A stretch of DNA of 64,000 bases from contig BLLK01000029.1 in the NCBI GenBank assembly GCA_021927905.1, forward strand, positions 496,001-560,000, given 5' to 3'. The notes under the pieces were generated by a model. That model was not told where the DNA came from. It did not search any database and saw nothing but the letters and a program-made list of their open reading frames with translations. Numbering within the stretch: the stretch's first letter is position 1; each line of letters opens with the position of its first letter. The position numbers and the translations under genes are program-made. Shown here piece after piece: positions 22,252-33,665 of this stretch. The DNA comes from Chaetoceros tenuissimus. Taxonomy: Eukaryota > Bacillariophyta > Thalassiosirophyceae > Chaetocerotales > Chaetocerotaceae.

Positions 22252-22902
22252 TAAGACCCGTTTTGTCAATGGCCAGTTTTTGCGCCAGTTTTTTCTGGCC
22301 AGTTTTTTCTGGAGGCCCATTATTGACAAAAAGGTCGCCAGTTTTGTAAGCCAGTTTTTGCACCAGTTTTTTGTTCTCGGTCATCCACCAGTCGTGTATC
22401 TGTTTAATTAGCTCTGTTATGTTTTCGTGTTCATGCATCTATCATCAAACACCACAACGAGTTCTTGAGTTCATTAGGGTTTTGAGCAAATACTACCTTC
22501 AAATGGGGTGTAGACTTCATGCACTATTGTAATGATAGAAATGAAGTGTTTTATTGCATCCTACGTTTTGTATTGCTATAGAGTTATGACTACGGAAGGT
22601 TTGTGTGGTGGTATTTTGTTGATTATCGTTGTTGCAGTGCATACACATGTATTTGAAGAAAGGCATCACGGAGAATTATCAGGCCAATTTAGAAAAACTG
22701 GAAGTCAATAATTGTCCGCGAAAAAACTGGGCCAGTTTTAAATACAGTCGGCCGAGGGGTATTTAAAACTGGCCCAGTTTTTCTGCCTGTAATATAACGT
22801 CCCAGTTTTTTTTGAATGGCTACGAAACGGGTTATGTGTACAAAAAAAAACTGGCACGACTAAAAACTGGCCAAAAACTGGGCATTGACAAAACGGGTCT
22901 AA
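22252..22902. mobile_element. PIF/Harbinger-type non-autonomous element with CCAGTTTT boxes
   Basis: The element at 22255-22899 (645 bp) has 28-bp terminal inverted repeats starting GACCCGTTTTGTCAATG, with one mismatch. It is flanked by TAA on both sides (22252-22254 and 22900-22902), the 3-bp TWA duplication of PIF/Harbinger elements. About 15 copies of CCAGTTTT, in both orientations, lie at its ends and in its middle. A perfect 19-bp inverted repeat (22727-22745 with 22759-22777, 13-bp loop) sits inside. No transposase is present. It ends about 125 bp before the CtpA start codon. Confidence 0.85.
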
Positions 22903-23025
22903 AGAGGAAAAAAAAACAAACAGCTGTTGGAATATTTAATGAAATATTGAAAAGAGAAGAAGAGCTCATATCTTTTTTAATCAAGAAAAAGCATCAATTA
23001 CCAATCAACGGCATCTGCTTAAAAT

Positions 23026-24731
23026 ATGAAACTGACACTGGCAACAGTACTCTTTTTTTCAACATCGGCACAAGTCTCAGCTTTTGTGCCTGTTGGATCT
23101 GTCACAACAAATTCAAAATTGCCTCGGGCAGATGTGACAATTACTTATTCAACAAAACTAGAGTTTCATAGTTTTGAAGAAAAAAGTTCAGAAGAACATG
23201 TAAGAAGTTTGCTGAAGAAGTGCACATCTACAGTTGCAGCACTAGTCACTGCTTCGGTGTTGTGTCTTCCAGTCAACCCAGGTGCTCAAGTTCAAATTCC
23301 CTCTTTCATGGAACCGATTGTAGGTACACACCCAGCTTATGCGGCTGTCACATCTCTGGACGAATCAGACAGAAAGGAGGAAGCACTGCGCAGATCAACA
23401 GTCATAGACGAAGCATGGACACTTGTAAAGAAATACTACATTGACAACACGTTCAATAATCAAGATTGGGATGAAGTTAGAGAGAAATATGAGTCTCGCC
23501 TGAAAGTAGAGAAAGATGGGGCTTACGACGACGAAGAAGCTATGAAGCTGACAACAGCAATGGTGAAATCACTCGGTGACAAGTATTCTCGTGTACTTGA
23601 TAGAGCTGGATACAGTAGAATCCAAAAATTCGACCTTATTGGTAAGCACAACAGTGATGATGATAAAAATGAAAAAAATGTAGTACCTTTGGCTCATTTA
23701 ACTTTTCAAATTAGGTGTTGGGGCTACATTAATGCCTGATTCTAACAAGAGAATTATGGTTGGTGCTCCTCCAGTGAAAGGTAGTGAAGCTGAAAAAGCA
23801 GGAATAAAGATTGGCGATTACATTGTTGCAGTTAATGGAGTTGAAACAAAAGGTAGAACAGCATTTGATATCATTGACCAGATTTCAGAACAACCAAATG
23901 TAGAAGAAGTTACTTTTACGGTATTGACACAAGGTCCAGATGATTTGGAGGGAGAGGGATATATCAGAGATGTTACAATGAAAAGGCAATTTGTGGAAGT
24001 TAAAGATCCAATTACGTATAAGATCACTGAGAAAAGAAAAGATGGTACAATAGTAGGATATATTAGAATATCAGAGTTCAATTCACTTGTCAAACCCAAG
24101 TTGGAAAATGCACTGAAAGCTTTGACAGTAGAAGGAGCAAATGCCTTAGGTAAGTTTTACATAAATGTACAACAGGCATAGCACATAATTACACTCACTC
24201 AATACAAACTCTCAATATTCCTCCCAAAAAGTGCTTGACCTTAGACAAAATCCTGGAGGTGCCTTCCAATCAGCTGTCGAAATTGCAGGGCTTTTTATGG
24301 AAGATAAAATTGCTACAAATGTTGTTGATGCAAACCAGGTGGAGATGGCGTTTCGTACAACAAAGGGCAAAGTTTTAGTTAACCAAAATACACCAATAGT
24401 CATTTGGCTCGATGGTGGTAGTGCATCTGCAAGTGAAGTTCTAGCTGGGTCTCTGCATGACCAATGCAAGTCAATTATTATGGGATCCAATAGTTTTGGA
24501 AAAGGATTGATACAAGCTGTGTACGGACTGAAAAATGGTTCAGGTTTAGTTTTGACTGTAGCAAAGTATGTGACACCCAATGGTACTGATATTCAAGGAC
24601 ATGGTATTACTCCTGATATTGAGGCCAAGCTTCCAACTCCTCTAGTTATTGGCCTTTCAACAGACACCTCAAAAGTCGACTTTCAAAAAGTTGCTATGAA
24701 ACTCTCAACATGCACTTGTCCGTCAGAATAA
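23026..24731 (+). CDS. CTPA: Carboxyl-terminal processing protease CtpA (S41), plastid/thylakoid
   Basis: CtpA trims the C-terminus of photosystem II protein D1 in the thylakoid lumen. Three exons (23026-23641, 23715-24149, 24232-24731) give 516 aa; both introns are GT..AG. The leader ends in SAFVPV, a plastid motif. A second hydrophobic stretch, TVAALVTASVLCLPVNPGAQ, probably directs lumen import. A PDZ domain (about aa 205-300) precedes the S41 core. The core has LDLRQNPGG, the nucleophile serine in GGSASASEVLAGSL, and the catalytic lysine in NSFGKGLIQ. A Harbinger-type MITE lies just upstream. Confidence 0.95.
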
Positions 24732-24896
24732 TTAAATTTTAATACGAGGTGCTACTTTCAGTAAATTTTGTTTTGTTCTTAGTTTTAACAGGAAGTCCAT
24801 AATACTTTTTCGAGAACTCTGGAAAGATCTAAAATCAATCTCTTGAATGGTGGGCGTGTGTTAGTTTTGAATTATTTTTCATTGCGTTAGAGAACT

Positions 24897-25790
24897 TTAC
24901 ATTCCATCTGCCTGTAAGCCTGCAATGAGCTGCTGCTTTGCTTGTCTAAATGCTTGTGCAATTGAAATATCTCCTCCTTGCATCCCGAAGCCATTACCCA
25001 TACCTCTCATTCCTGTGGTACTAGGTGCTGCTCCTTGTGGCGCACTTTCACCTGCTCCAGCATCAGCAACCATATCTTCATCATCTCTCAACAAAACACT
25101 TGAAGAAAGTTTTGCACCGTCCACTTCTAAAATAACTCCACCGTCACAATGTTCATCAATGAGTAAAAATACAAGTTCCAAGTTATCCAATACCATATTC
25201 CTATCTGTTTGTCCTCCCATCAAATTACTCAATGCATCGTACATTCCTTCACAGAGATAAGCCAGTAAAAGTTCAGATTCTGTATTGGGTCCAACATGAA
25301 CAACTCTGACATCTCCTCCTACTCCTGACGGCGAAGCACCCATTGCCATTCCTCCACAGAATACCGCAGTCTTGCCCATAACAGTAACAACTTCTGCAGC
25401 ATCTGATCGGGCAGCAATGCCTTGAATCTTTGCCTGTAGTTGACGCTCAAAAGAAGCTCGAAGATCTTCAACTGTTACATTTGCAGACGCTGGCTTTGAA
25501 TCGTCTCCAGTAGACATTGCGGCACGAGAAGATGAAGAAGTTGTAGATGTTAGGAAATCTCCATAATATTTCCCAGCTAGCCGATTTCCTTCTCCGTCTA
25601 GAACAAGAATTGCATCAACTTTAGGAAGAAGAGGCGGGATCACCTGATAGAAAACATTCATTAGAAATGGAAACCAAACGGAATCATATTTTTTCATGAG
25701 GTAAAAAGCACAAGATTAAAATATATGACAAAAAGCAGGGTAGCAAGACCAATAGAAATCACTTCTCAAACTCACCGATGTAAATGCCAT
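24897..25790 (-). CDS. COPZ: Coatomer subunit zeta (COPI)
   Basis: The zeta subunit belongs to the COPI coat that drives Golgi-to-ER vesicle traffic. A 5-codon first exon (25790-25776, MAFTS) joins exon 2 (25643-24897) through a GTGAGT..CAG intron, giving 253 aa. The joined start MAFTSVIPPLLPKVDAILVL and then DGEGNRLAGKYYGDF match the longin-like zeta fold. LLAYLCEGMYDALSNLM and DEHCDGGVILEVDG are further family phrases. It is longer than the usual 180-200 aa because of a Ser-rich insertion near aa 40-60 and a Gly/Ala-rich C-terminal segment. The tiny first exon explains why the simple reading frame starts wrongly. Confidence 0.9.
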
Positions 25791-26211
25791 ATTTTTGATT
25801 ATTTGTAGTGTATTTCTACCTGTGGGTGTTCCTTTTGTGTTAGCTTTTCAATTTGTATACAGTGTGGGGTTCCGTCACATATGTTTTGATTCAATTGAAA
25901 TAAAAGCGCATTTGGGCAAGATTTTTGGGTCCGTTCTAGTTGTTGGCGAATGCCAAATATTTGGCTACTTACCTTGCTATAATTTAGTTGTCGAGAAGCA
26001 TTGGATTTTCTTCTCCCAAATCCAATTTATGCAATGATTCCGAATCGCACAAGCGAAGACCTTCCCATACTAAGAATGCCCTTTTCATGTACAAACTACC
26101 TATATACGAAAAAATGCTGAATAGAGCCATTCTTATCAAATTTACTTATAGTTTTAAGTTTCACGATTCATAAATAAAACAATGACTGACGCTCAAGATT
26201 TCACTGTGTAT
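25791..26211. other. Intergenic, nothing recognised
   Basis: A 421-bp AT-rich spacer between the COPZ start and the end of asparagine synthetase. Plus-strand frames here are short and lack support. Confidence 0.4.
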
Positions 26212-28074
26212 TTAATTCTTCGCCTTTTTCGAAGGTGGTCCATCCAACACAGTATCAGCCACGAATGTCTCATCATATGCTGCATCATGAACACCAGCTG
26301 CGCGTCCAGACGGATCAGCTCTGTCAGCGAAGGATGCATCCCAGTTCATCGCACGTTCAGTGGAACATGCAATACTCTTTCCACCAGGAACAGTTTTCTC
26401 TGCTGCCTCACCAGGAAAGAATTCTTCAAAAATTGCACGGTAACGATAAGCTTCCTTTGTTGTAGGTGTGTTATGAGGGAATCTGTTCGCAGCAGATGCA
26501 AACATTTGATCAGAAACTTCCTTCTCAGCAATATCCTTCAACGAATCTACCCAGCCATATCCAACACCTGTGTGGTTGTGAAAAAGTTAGAGTTGAAAGC
26601 TCTGAAGACATATCTAATATTGAAATAAAGAAAACTCACCATCACTGAATTGTTCCTTTTGTCTCCACAAAATTTCCTTTGGAAGATATGGATCATCAGG
26701 AGTATCAAAAGCCTTACGAATTGCCCACTTCTCAATTCTAGTGTCTTCCTTACTCACGCCAGGTCCTTTCTTAATCATTTTTTCCTCAGGATCAATGTTC
26801 ATTGCAACTTCCAAAAAGTCAGCATCCAAGAAAGGGACACGTGGTTCAACTCCCCAAGCACTCATAGCTTTGTTGCATCTCAAGCAGTCATACATATGTA
26901 AACGACTAATCTTATCAACTGTCTCATCGTAAAATTCCTGCGCATTTGGAGCTTTATGGAAGTACAAGTATCCCCCAAATACTTCATCGGCTCCTTCCCC
27001 ACTCAAAACCATTTTAATACCCATAGCTTTGATTTTTCGTGCCATTAAGTACATTGGAGTAGATGCACGAATAGTGGTTACATCATAAGTTTCGATGGAA
27101 CGAATAACTTCTCTTACAGCATCTGCTCCTTCTGCAAGAGTGTAGGTGTATGCATGATGAATTGTACCCAAATAATCTGCAACTTGCTTTGCTGCAACCA
27201 AGTCAGGGGATCCTTCCAAACCAACAGTAAAGGAATGCAACTTTGGGAAAGAAGTCGAACGACGACTGATATGTCTTGCACAAATAGATGCTACGAGAGA
27301 TGAATCCAAACCACCACTAAGAAGTACTCCCCATGGAACATCGGACATCATACGTCTAACAACAGATTTTTCAAATGCTATTCTCAAGAGATCAGACTGG
27401 TACTCCTTTGTTGGAGGTGGAAGACCTGGCTTCATTTCCGGTGCCCAAGTTGGCTCAAACCATCTTACAAATTTGTTTGCATTTGGTCCTTTGTTGCAAT
27501 AAATATGACCTGGAGGAAATGCCTGAAATTTGGAGCACTCTCCAACAATGGACTTCATTTCTGATGACACGTAAACTGAGCCATCATTAGCCCATCCAAT
27601 GTAGAGCGGTGTGATCCCAATGTGATCGCGGCAGATAAAGTACAAGTCCTGGGACTTATCGTATAGAATGAAAGAAAACATTCCTCTGAGACGCTTTGGA
27701 AAGTGAACATCTGGTCCTTGTTCAGCATAAAGAGGAAGAATAACTTCACAATCAGATCCAGTCTTTGGCTTATATGGAGTCTTTAGTTCAGAATACAGGT
27801 CCTTATAGTTGTAGATCTCTCCATTTGCAGCAACAATCACATTTTTGTCTTCAGAAACAAGAGGTTGTTCTCCGGATTCAGGATCCATGATAGCTAGACG
27901 TTCATGTGCAATACCATGAGCATGAGGGATATTTTTCGATTCATCAGCTGAAACAACAATATATCCAGACCAATCCGGTCCACGATGACGGAGCTTTGAG
28001 GAACAAGCAATCAATTGCTTGCGCAAATCTGCATCAGGCAGGGATGAAGAGAAAATTGCAAAGATTCCACACAT
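26212..28074 (-). CDS. ASNS: Asparagine synthetase (glutamine-hydrolysing)
   Basis: The enzyme makes asparagine from aspartate, glutamine and ATP. Exon 1 is 28074-26640 and exon 2 is 26567-26212 (intron GTGAGT..CAG); the product is 596 aa. The start ATG is set by MCGIFAIF, whose Cys2 is the glutaminase nucleophile; the frame upstream of it is not used. RHRGPDWSG and the GEIYNYKDLY loop belong to the class II amidotransferase domain. The synthetase domain shows the PP-loop LLSGGLDSSLVA and SGEGADEVFGGYLYFHKAP. The C-terminus (GGKSIACSTERAMNWD) is typical of the eukaryotic AsnB type. No plastid leader fits, since Cys2 must be N-terminal, so it is cytosolic. Confidence 0.97.
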
Positions 28075-28556
28075 TTTTTTGCAGTGATTCAAAAATATGA
28101 GAATAAAGAAGAAAGAACAAAAGTATGGAAGAAAAGTAAGATCCATCAAACACACACATCATTGGAGGATTCCAAAGAGCGGAAGTTCTGTTTTTACTGA
28201 CGAACTTGGAAGAATGAATATGACGACACAGTGTACGTGGTAGTCAAACAACAGGTTTATAGGACTATTAACCCCAACCTAATAAGGATAAACATTATTC
28301 GCAAGACAAGAAACAGCTTGCAAGTAGACTTTGGTTCCACAGACAATAAATAGTATGGTATGGTATCACACACAATAGAGAGGACGAAGCTAAAAGCATT
28401 TTACTGTCGTGATGGAAATAATTACAAGAATATAACAAATAAAAGAAAGAATTGTCATTGTAAAAAGCCCTCTTCATCAAAGCAAGAATTCATCCCCGAG
28501 ATTTGTTCCCAACTAAAGCGTTCTTGACTCTTGTTCCCTAGCGAAAGATCCTTACC
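28075..28556. other. Divergent promoter region
   Basis: A 482-bp gap between divergent starts of asparagine synthetase and the unknown 499-aa protein. No repeat, RNA gene or clear motif is seen. Confidence 0.4.
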
Positions 28557-30056
28557 ATGTTTCAACACAAGACTGAGATGGAAAATATTTTCAAGAGCTC
28601 TCTAGCTCTTTTGATTTTGCGAAAGAGAGTCCAAGAACGAAAGCAAATGGAGGAAAACATGATAAGCGAAAAAGGATGCAATTTTCACAGCAGCAGAAAA
28701 CGAAAGAATCTTGATCCTACGGTCGACAATGCTGGAACCGACAATGCTGGAATAGACAATGCGGAAAAGCCACTCGACTTACTCTCAGAACAAACCTTGA
28801 AAGATAATTCATATCTTTTACTAAACAAAGACGATGCAAATAATAGAGGCCAAGGACATCTATCTTCTATGTTTACAATTGCGTTATCAACAACTCATTC
28901 TATTTACCAACCATACATGCGGCAGCTTCTGAAGGCATCTCAATCAAATACAAATCCTTGCTCTCCCCCTATCTACGATAGTAGGGCGGCATCACTCTCA
29001 CTTTCTGATATGGCAGAGTATATAAAGCGGAAAGGAAAAAATGCTGCCAAAAATGCTTCTGAAATGAAGGCTATGTCATCACCAGTCCAATCATATGCTG
29101 TTCTGGATGGCATTGTATCTCATATTGTAACCAATCTCCATACGTTGCTGACAAAATTGGATTCACAAATACTATTTGAACAAACAGATGAGGTTGAATT
29201 GCTTGACAAAGGAAGATTGCAAGAAAGTTTATCTTCAGATCAAACTCAGGTAGACCGAGGACATTTGAAATTGACAGGGCCTATCTGTCGACTCGACAAC
29301 ATTATTTATGACGTGTTTCTTCATGGTTTCATTGAGAGTGATGAAGGTTCCTCGAAAAACAATACAGATACAGATTCATATGCTATTGACTATCACAATT
29401 GTGTGCAGAAAGTTCTTTCTACGTGCACAATCTGTCATCGAATAGTATTTCTAAGTTGTCAAAGAGCAAAATCATTTCATAGTCACGAAGGGATAGAATC
29501 ATCAAAGAATCTTATCAAGTGTTTCTTGCAAGGTATCATGAGAGTTCTACATTTGAATTATGATGCTTTGAGTAAAACTGACCAAAGACCCTTCAACCCC
29601 AAGAATATCCGTCTACAAGAAGTTATTGCCGTAAACTTTTTGCTTTTGCTGGAAGAGGTTACCTCAATGTATTTTCATACTTTTTCTTGTCTAGAGTACG
29701 AATCTGTTCAAGATGAATCTACATTTTCTTCATCTCACGAATATCATCACATTATATCTGATGATGACAACAATTCAATGCACAGAGAAGAATATCCTTC
29801 AAGTTCCAGTGGGGACATCGTTTGTTTTTTGACCAAACAATTCGACATGTTAGGCAAAGGGGCGAGGAACGAAAACCTCATGCTACCACTATCTACTAGG
29901 GAAGTTATCAGTCGTTTCATTGAAGATATTGTAAGCTCCGATAATGCATTGGAACATGATTTTTTTTTGGATTGCAATCTGAGTGGTGCGAAAACAATGC
30001 ATAAATTGGTGGTATTTTCTTTGATGCAGAGACTTGCTTCAAATCACATCTCATGA
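28557..30056 (+). CDS. 499-aa protein of unknown function
   Basis: A single open frame starting at ATG 28557. I recognise no family. The N-terminus is basic and charged; a short NAGTDNAGIDNAE repeat lies near aa 58-70. Helical, leucine-rich stretches follow (MFTIALSTTHSIYQPYMRQLL, then AVLDGIVSHIVTNLHTLLTKLD, VIAVNFLLLLEEVTSMY). Together they look like an all-helical fold interrupted by Ser/Asp-rich loops. There is no signal peptide or membrane segment. The length of the frame in AT-rich DNA is the main support. Confidence 0.68.
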   Translation: MFQHKTEMENIFKSSLALLILRKRVQERKQMEENMISEKGCNFHSSRKRKNLDPTVDNAGTDNAGIDNAEKPLDLLSEQTLKDNSYLLLNKDDANNRGQGHLSSMFTIALSTTHSIYQPYMRQLLKASQSNTNPCSPPIYDSRAASLSLSDMAEYIKRKGKNAAKNASEMKAMSSPVQSYAVLDGIVSHIVTNLHTLLTKLDSQILFEQTDEVELLDKGRLQESLSSDQTQVDRGHLKLTGPICRLDNIIYDVFLHGFIESDEGSSKNNTDTDSYAIDYHNCVQKVLSTCTICHRIVFLSCQRAKSFHSHEGIESSKNLIKCFLQGIMRVLHLNYDALSKTDQRPFNPKNIRLQEVIAVNFLLLLEEVTSMYFHTFSCLEYESVQDESTFSSSHEYHHIISDDDNNSMHREEYPSSSSGDIVCFLTKQFDMLGKGARNENLMLPLSTREVISRFIEDIVSSDNALEHDFFLDCNLSGAKTMHKLVVFSLMQRLASNHIS

Positions 30057-30216
30057 GTCGCTGGATTTTGAATTTTCGCACAAACTTGGGGTACATAATC
30101 TAACAAATAAGAAGATTTACTATAGTGTAAAATTATTTGATTGCTGATCCTAGCAGATTATGTTGTAATATTTGACAATGCTTTCAAAGACAAAATCAAA
30201 AATATTCATCTTCAAA

Positions 30217-32394
30217 CTACTTCTTCGAAAAAAGTTTCCCGAATATACGTCTTTTCTTCCCAGTCTTCTTCGGCGACGGAGCCGCTTTTGCCGCATCACC
30301 AAGGCTTTGGGCTAGCACTTCGGAAGTAGTTTGTGTATTTCTGGTAACTGAAGTTTCCTCAGTTCTAACTGTGCTACGAGTAAATGATGTTTCCGTTGTT
30401 AAGAATGATTCCCCCTCAATGTAGCTATCATTTGCTCCCAACATAGGACTCGCTAAATTGTACATTTCTTCTTTCAATATTGACATCATTGCATCCAATT
30501 CACTTTGGTCTAGGAAGAAAAAGTTTTTCTTTTGGTTATTATCTGTCTTGGGTTTTGATCCAAAATTCATGTCTTCCCATTTTGGGCAATCTTCTCCAAC
30601 AATTTGAAGACCCTCTTTCATATCTGATACAGCTGAATTGATATAGTTGGATAAAGTAGCCTTGAAACCTAATGCAAGATCAACAGTTTGACTAATACCA
30701 CAATGGTCATGTTGTTGAGACTCTGTACCAGGGTTACTCACAATAGAAGCAGTATTATCATATGACAAGTAACTATTTCCTTGCGATTCGAAACTATGTT
30801 CATCATCTGTTTCAAAGCTAGGTTGAGGATTCCTAGGTAACGATGGATTTGATGAATTTGAAGTGATACCATGTTTCTTTGTACTGCGACAAGAACCTTT
30901 ATTTTCAGTCTGAGGAATGTAACCTTCATATTGCTTGGAAAAGCTGTCAATACTTCGTTGCCACGATGAATCATCATATGAGCTTCGTGATGACGTTGAG
31001 TTGTCGTTGCAGTCAGTCTCTTCACCATCCAATATCATCATGAGAGAATCATTCGGGTTGTATCCTTCAAAAACAACGCCTGCTTTGGTATCCTCAACCA
31101 TAATTGTTTTGCTTTTCAAAGATTGCAAATTATTCATTTCATCATTTTGTGAGAAATAAGGTTTTCCGAATCCCATGTCTGGTTCTTCAGCAAAAAGTAA
31201 AGATCGTGCCTTTTCATTAGCAGACTTCGGTCTATTCATGCGTTTATTCTGAAATGAATTTCTCTCCCAGTCATATGCACCGACTCCAGAATCGACAGAG
31301 CCAAACCAACCCTCAGCAGACATACCATATGGATCGTTAGAGCAATTAACATCCACCAAGGGTTTTTCATTTTCTTTGAATTCGGCAAATGAATGATATT
31401 GAGGCAAATTAAATGTTATCTCCTCAACATCTTCATTCCAAGTTATATTTCTGCTGGTATTTCTAGGCTGACTTCGTTTCTTTTTTTGCCATCTTTTGTG
31501 TGCATTTGGATTCAATAAAATTGACGTTAAACTGGCACAATCTTTTGGACTATCATCGTTTGGATTCAAGGTCGTAATCTTGGACTGACCTTCTTGAATC
31601 ATAGTCTCTTCATTATGAGTTGATTCAAGTTCGGTCTCTTTCAGTGTCTCCAAAAAGTTGTTAAAGTGCGGTTTGGATTGAAGCGGAGGGGGAGGCAATC
31701 GTGAATTCCAAGTTCTCCATTCATCATATGCCTTCCTCTTGGCATTATCTTCTAGGAGCTCATAGGCAAGTGCAATTGCTTGAAATTTTAGTTTTGCTTT
31801 TCGACTGATTGGTACTCCAGCCTGTACCACACTTGCAGTACTGGCTGCACCAGAAATATTTCCCATTTCGTTCATCATCCCCCTCATACCAGCAGATAAA
31901 AAAGTCATATCATCAGTAGACTCAATTGGCGTCGCTAGAACAAGTCTTCCCTGACGAAAGAAGGCAAGTTTTAATTGCCTAGTAGTTGCTTTATCATTTT
32001 CTATTTCTAATACATCTCTGTACAGATCAGCTCTATCCCAGAACGCTGAAAAAACAAGTGATAATGTCTGCCTCATACTCATCTTGGAGACCCCTGGTAC
32101 TAGAACACCTTTTTTACTGACGGTTCGTCTTTTTTCCATATTAATCTTCTGGAACGAATTTTGCTGCTTCACTAACGCTCTTGAATTCATTTGACTACTT
32201 TCGGCAAAAGTACGGTGATGTGAGGAGTCATATCCATATTGTAGGTCTGTGGTTTGCATTACACTAGTCGGAGATGGATTTGACCAGGGATCAGCATGCT
32301 GACCTTTACGGACTCCTTTTGATCGTTCTTGTTGTGAAAGCGGTTGATGCTGATGTGTCTTCAAACTCATTTTCAAGGCACTCGATGAAGTCAT
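30217..32394 (-). CDS. Divergent J-domain-like protein lacking HPD
   Basis: The intronless 725-aa frame is mostly disordered and rich in Ser, Asn and Lys. Residues about 120-235 resemble a J domain: DLYRDVLEIENDKATTRQLKLAFFRQGR opens like helices I-II, and KFQAIALAYELLEDNAKRKAYDEW matches helix III and the following YDEW. Where HPD should lie the sequence reads RQGRLVL, and an insertion of about 45 residues separates the helices. It is therefore unlikely to stimulate Hsp70 in the normal way. The C-terminus is strongly basic (KKTGKKRRIFGKLFSKK). It may be an adaptor, but that is inference. Confidence 0.7.
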   Translation of the reverse strand: MTSSSALKMSLKTHQHQPLSQQERSKGVRKGQHADPWSNPSPTSVMQTTDLQYGYDSSHHRTFAESSQMNSRALVKQQNSFQKINMEKRRTVSKKGVLVPGVSKMSMRQTLSLVFSAFWDRADLYRDVLEIENDKATTRQLKLAFFRQGRLVLATPIESTDDMTFLSAGMRGMMNEMGNISGAASTASVVQAGVPISRKAKLKFQAIALAYELLEDNAKRKAYDEWRTWNSRLPPPPLQSKPHFNNFLETLKETELESTHNEETMIQEGQSKITTLNPNDDSPKDCASLTSILLNPNAHKRWQKKKRSQPRNTSRNITWNEDVEEITFNLPQYHSFAEFKENEKPLVDVNCSNDPYGMSAEGWFGSVDSGVGAYDWERNSFQNKRMNRPKSANEKARSLLFAEEPDMGFGKPYFSQNDEMNNLQSLKSKTIMVEDTKAGVVFEGYNPNDSLMMILDGEETDCNDNSTSSRSSYDDSSWQRSIDSFSKQYEGYIPQTENKGSCRSTKKHGITSNSSNPSLPRNPQPSFETDDEHSFESQGNSYLSYDNTASIVSNPGTESQQHDHCGISQTVDLALGFKATLSNYINSAVSDMKEGLQIVGEDCPKWEDMNFGSKPKTDNNQKKNFFFLDQSELDAMMSILKEEMYNLASPMLGANDSYIEGESFLTTETSFTRSTVRTEETSVTRNTQTTSEVLAQSLGDAAKAAPSPKKTGKKRRIFGKLFSKK

Positions 32395-33665
32395 GACTTG
32401 TTACAAGCTAGGTTTGCTTCTTTTCTATATCGATAATATGAATAATGAATATATATTCTCCAAGAATCCTCCCGACTCTCTTTTGCGACGACTGAAAACA
32501 AATGTTTAGGTGGGAATTATAGTTCCAATTCTACAATGGTCTAGTTAAGTACTGCGAACACAACAAAAGTTTATTGTATGTGATGGTGATTTGGCGGTTG
32601 TATTGGTTTCTTTTATTCTTGTAGTTTGATCTTGTGGGAAGAGAAGGCTTGAAACGTTTGTGGCTCATCTGTTCTCCCTCTATACTTCCGGTAAAAATCC
32701 ATGTCTTCCTACTAAAATAGAAAGCTCGTGTAAGTCCGAATTTTTGTAAGACTTCCCTTCACTTCCATCTTTTGTTATGCAAATTTCAATTTCAATTTCA
32801 ATTTCTTTGCAGAAATAACGAATAAAGCTGTAGATAGAGATAAAGATGAGAAACATTTAAATAAGAAAACTTTGACAGTTTTGGGTACTTCTGCATGTCC
32901 TTTTCTCGACTGACAAACAAGTTTTAGTTTTTCGATGAATGGTCACATCTTTGAGGCATGGCCCTGTTCTTATGTCACACGAAAGAGATTCAGACAAGGT
33001 CAGAATAAACGTAATCTAATTCATATGTGTTGAAGGTCAGATTTTATAATTAATTTTACATTTGGCGAAAAGTTAGATTTTAAAATTTATTTAATTAACT
33101 TCAATATTTTAGTTGTAACGTAATTATTGTTGTTACTATGCACAAATAATGGCCTTACTTGGTGCTGTATGATAGATAACTTTCTACCGTTTGGCAAATC
33201 CTAGGATTGATTATAGCTTATCTTGTCAGATAGAAATCATTTGAAGAATTCTTGACCATCAAGTTGCCAGTGTTGCTATCTATGAGTAATCAACATCAAG
33301 GATTAATCAAAGTAGTCATAAAAACAAAAACATGAAATGAGACAACTTGATGGTTTGCATGACGAACAAGAAAATTCCATCCAACCGGTATATCACAACA
33401 TAAATGAAGAATAGTGATTTTTGAGGGTTGATTTTGGAACATAGATAGTAGACAAAATTAAGAAACACACCAGACAACTTTCGAGATTAAACTAAATGCA
33501 CTATATTATTCGTAGTTCCGTCTCTATACATTCAGATTACATCTAAATGGTTTGGTGTTTGATATAGAAAACTAGAGTATCTTATTTGATACCCATCCCA
33601 AGCAGTATATGATTCTGCATGAGTTTAAGTTTCAACCTTTCAATTTCTTTTCATAGCTTCAAAAT
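32395..33665. other. 1.27-kb intergenic gap with hexamer repeat
   Basis: No coding frame is convincing. About 32785-32810 holds roughly four copies of TTTCAA-type hexamers. The rest is plain AT-rich sequence, including the 3' flank of the thylakoid-type gene. Confidence 0.5.
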
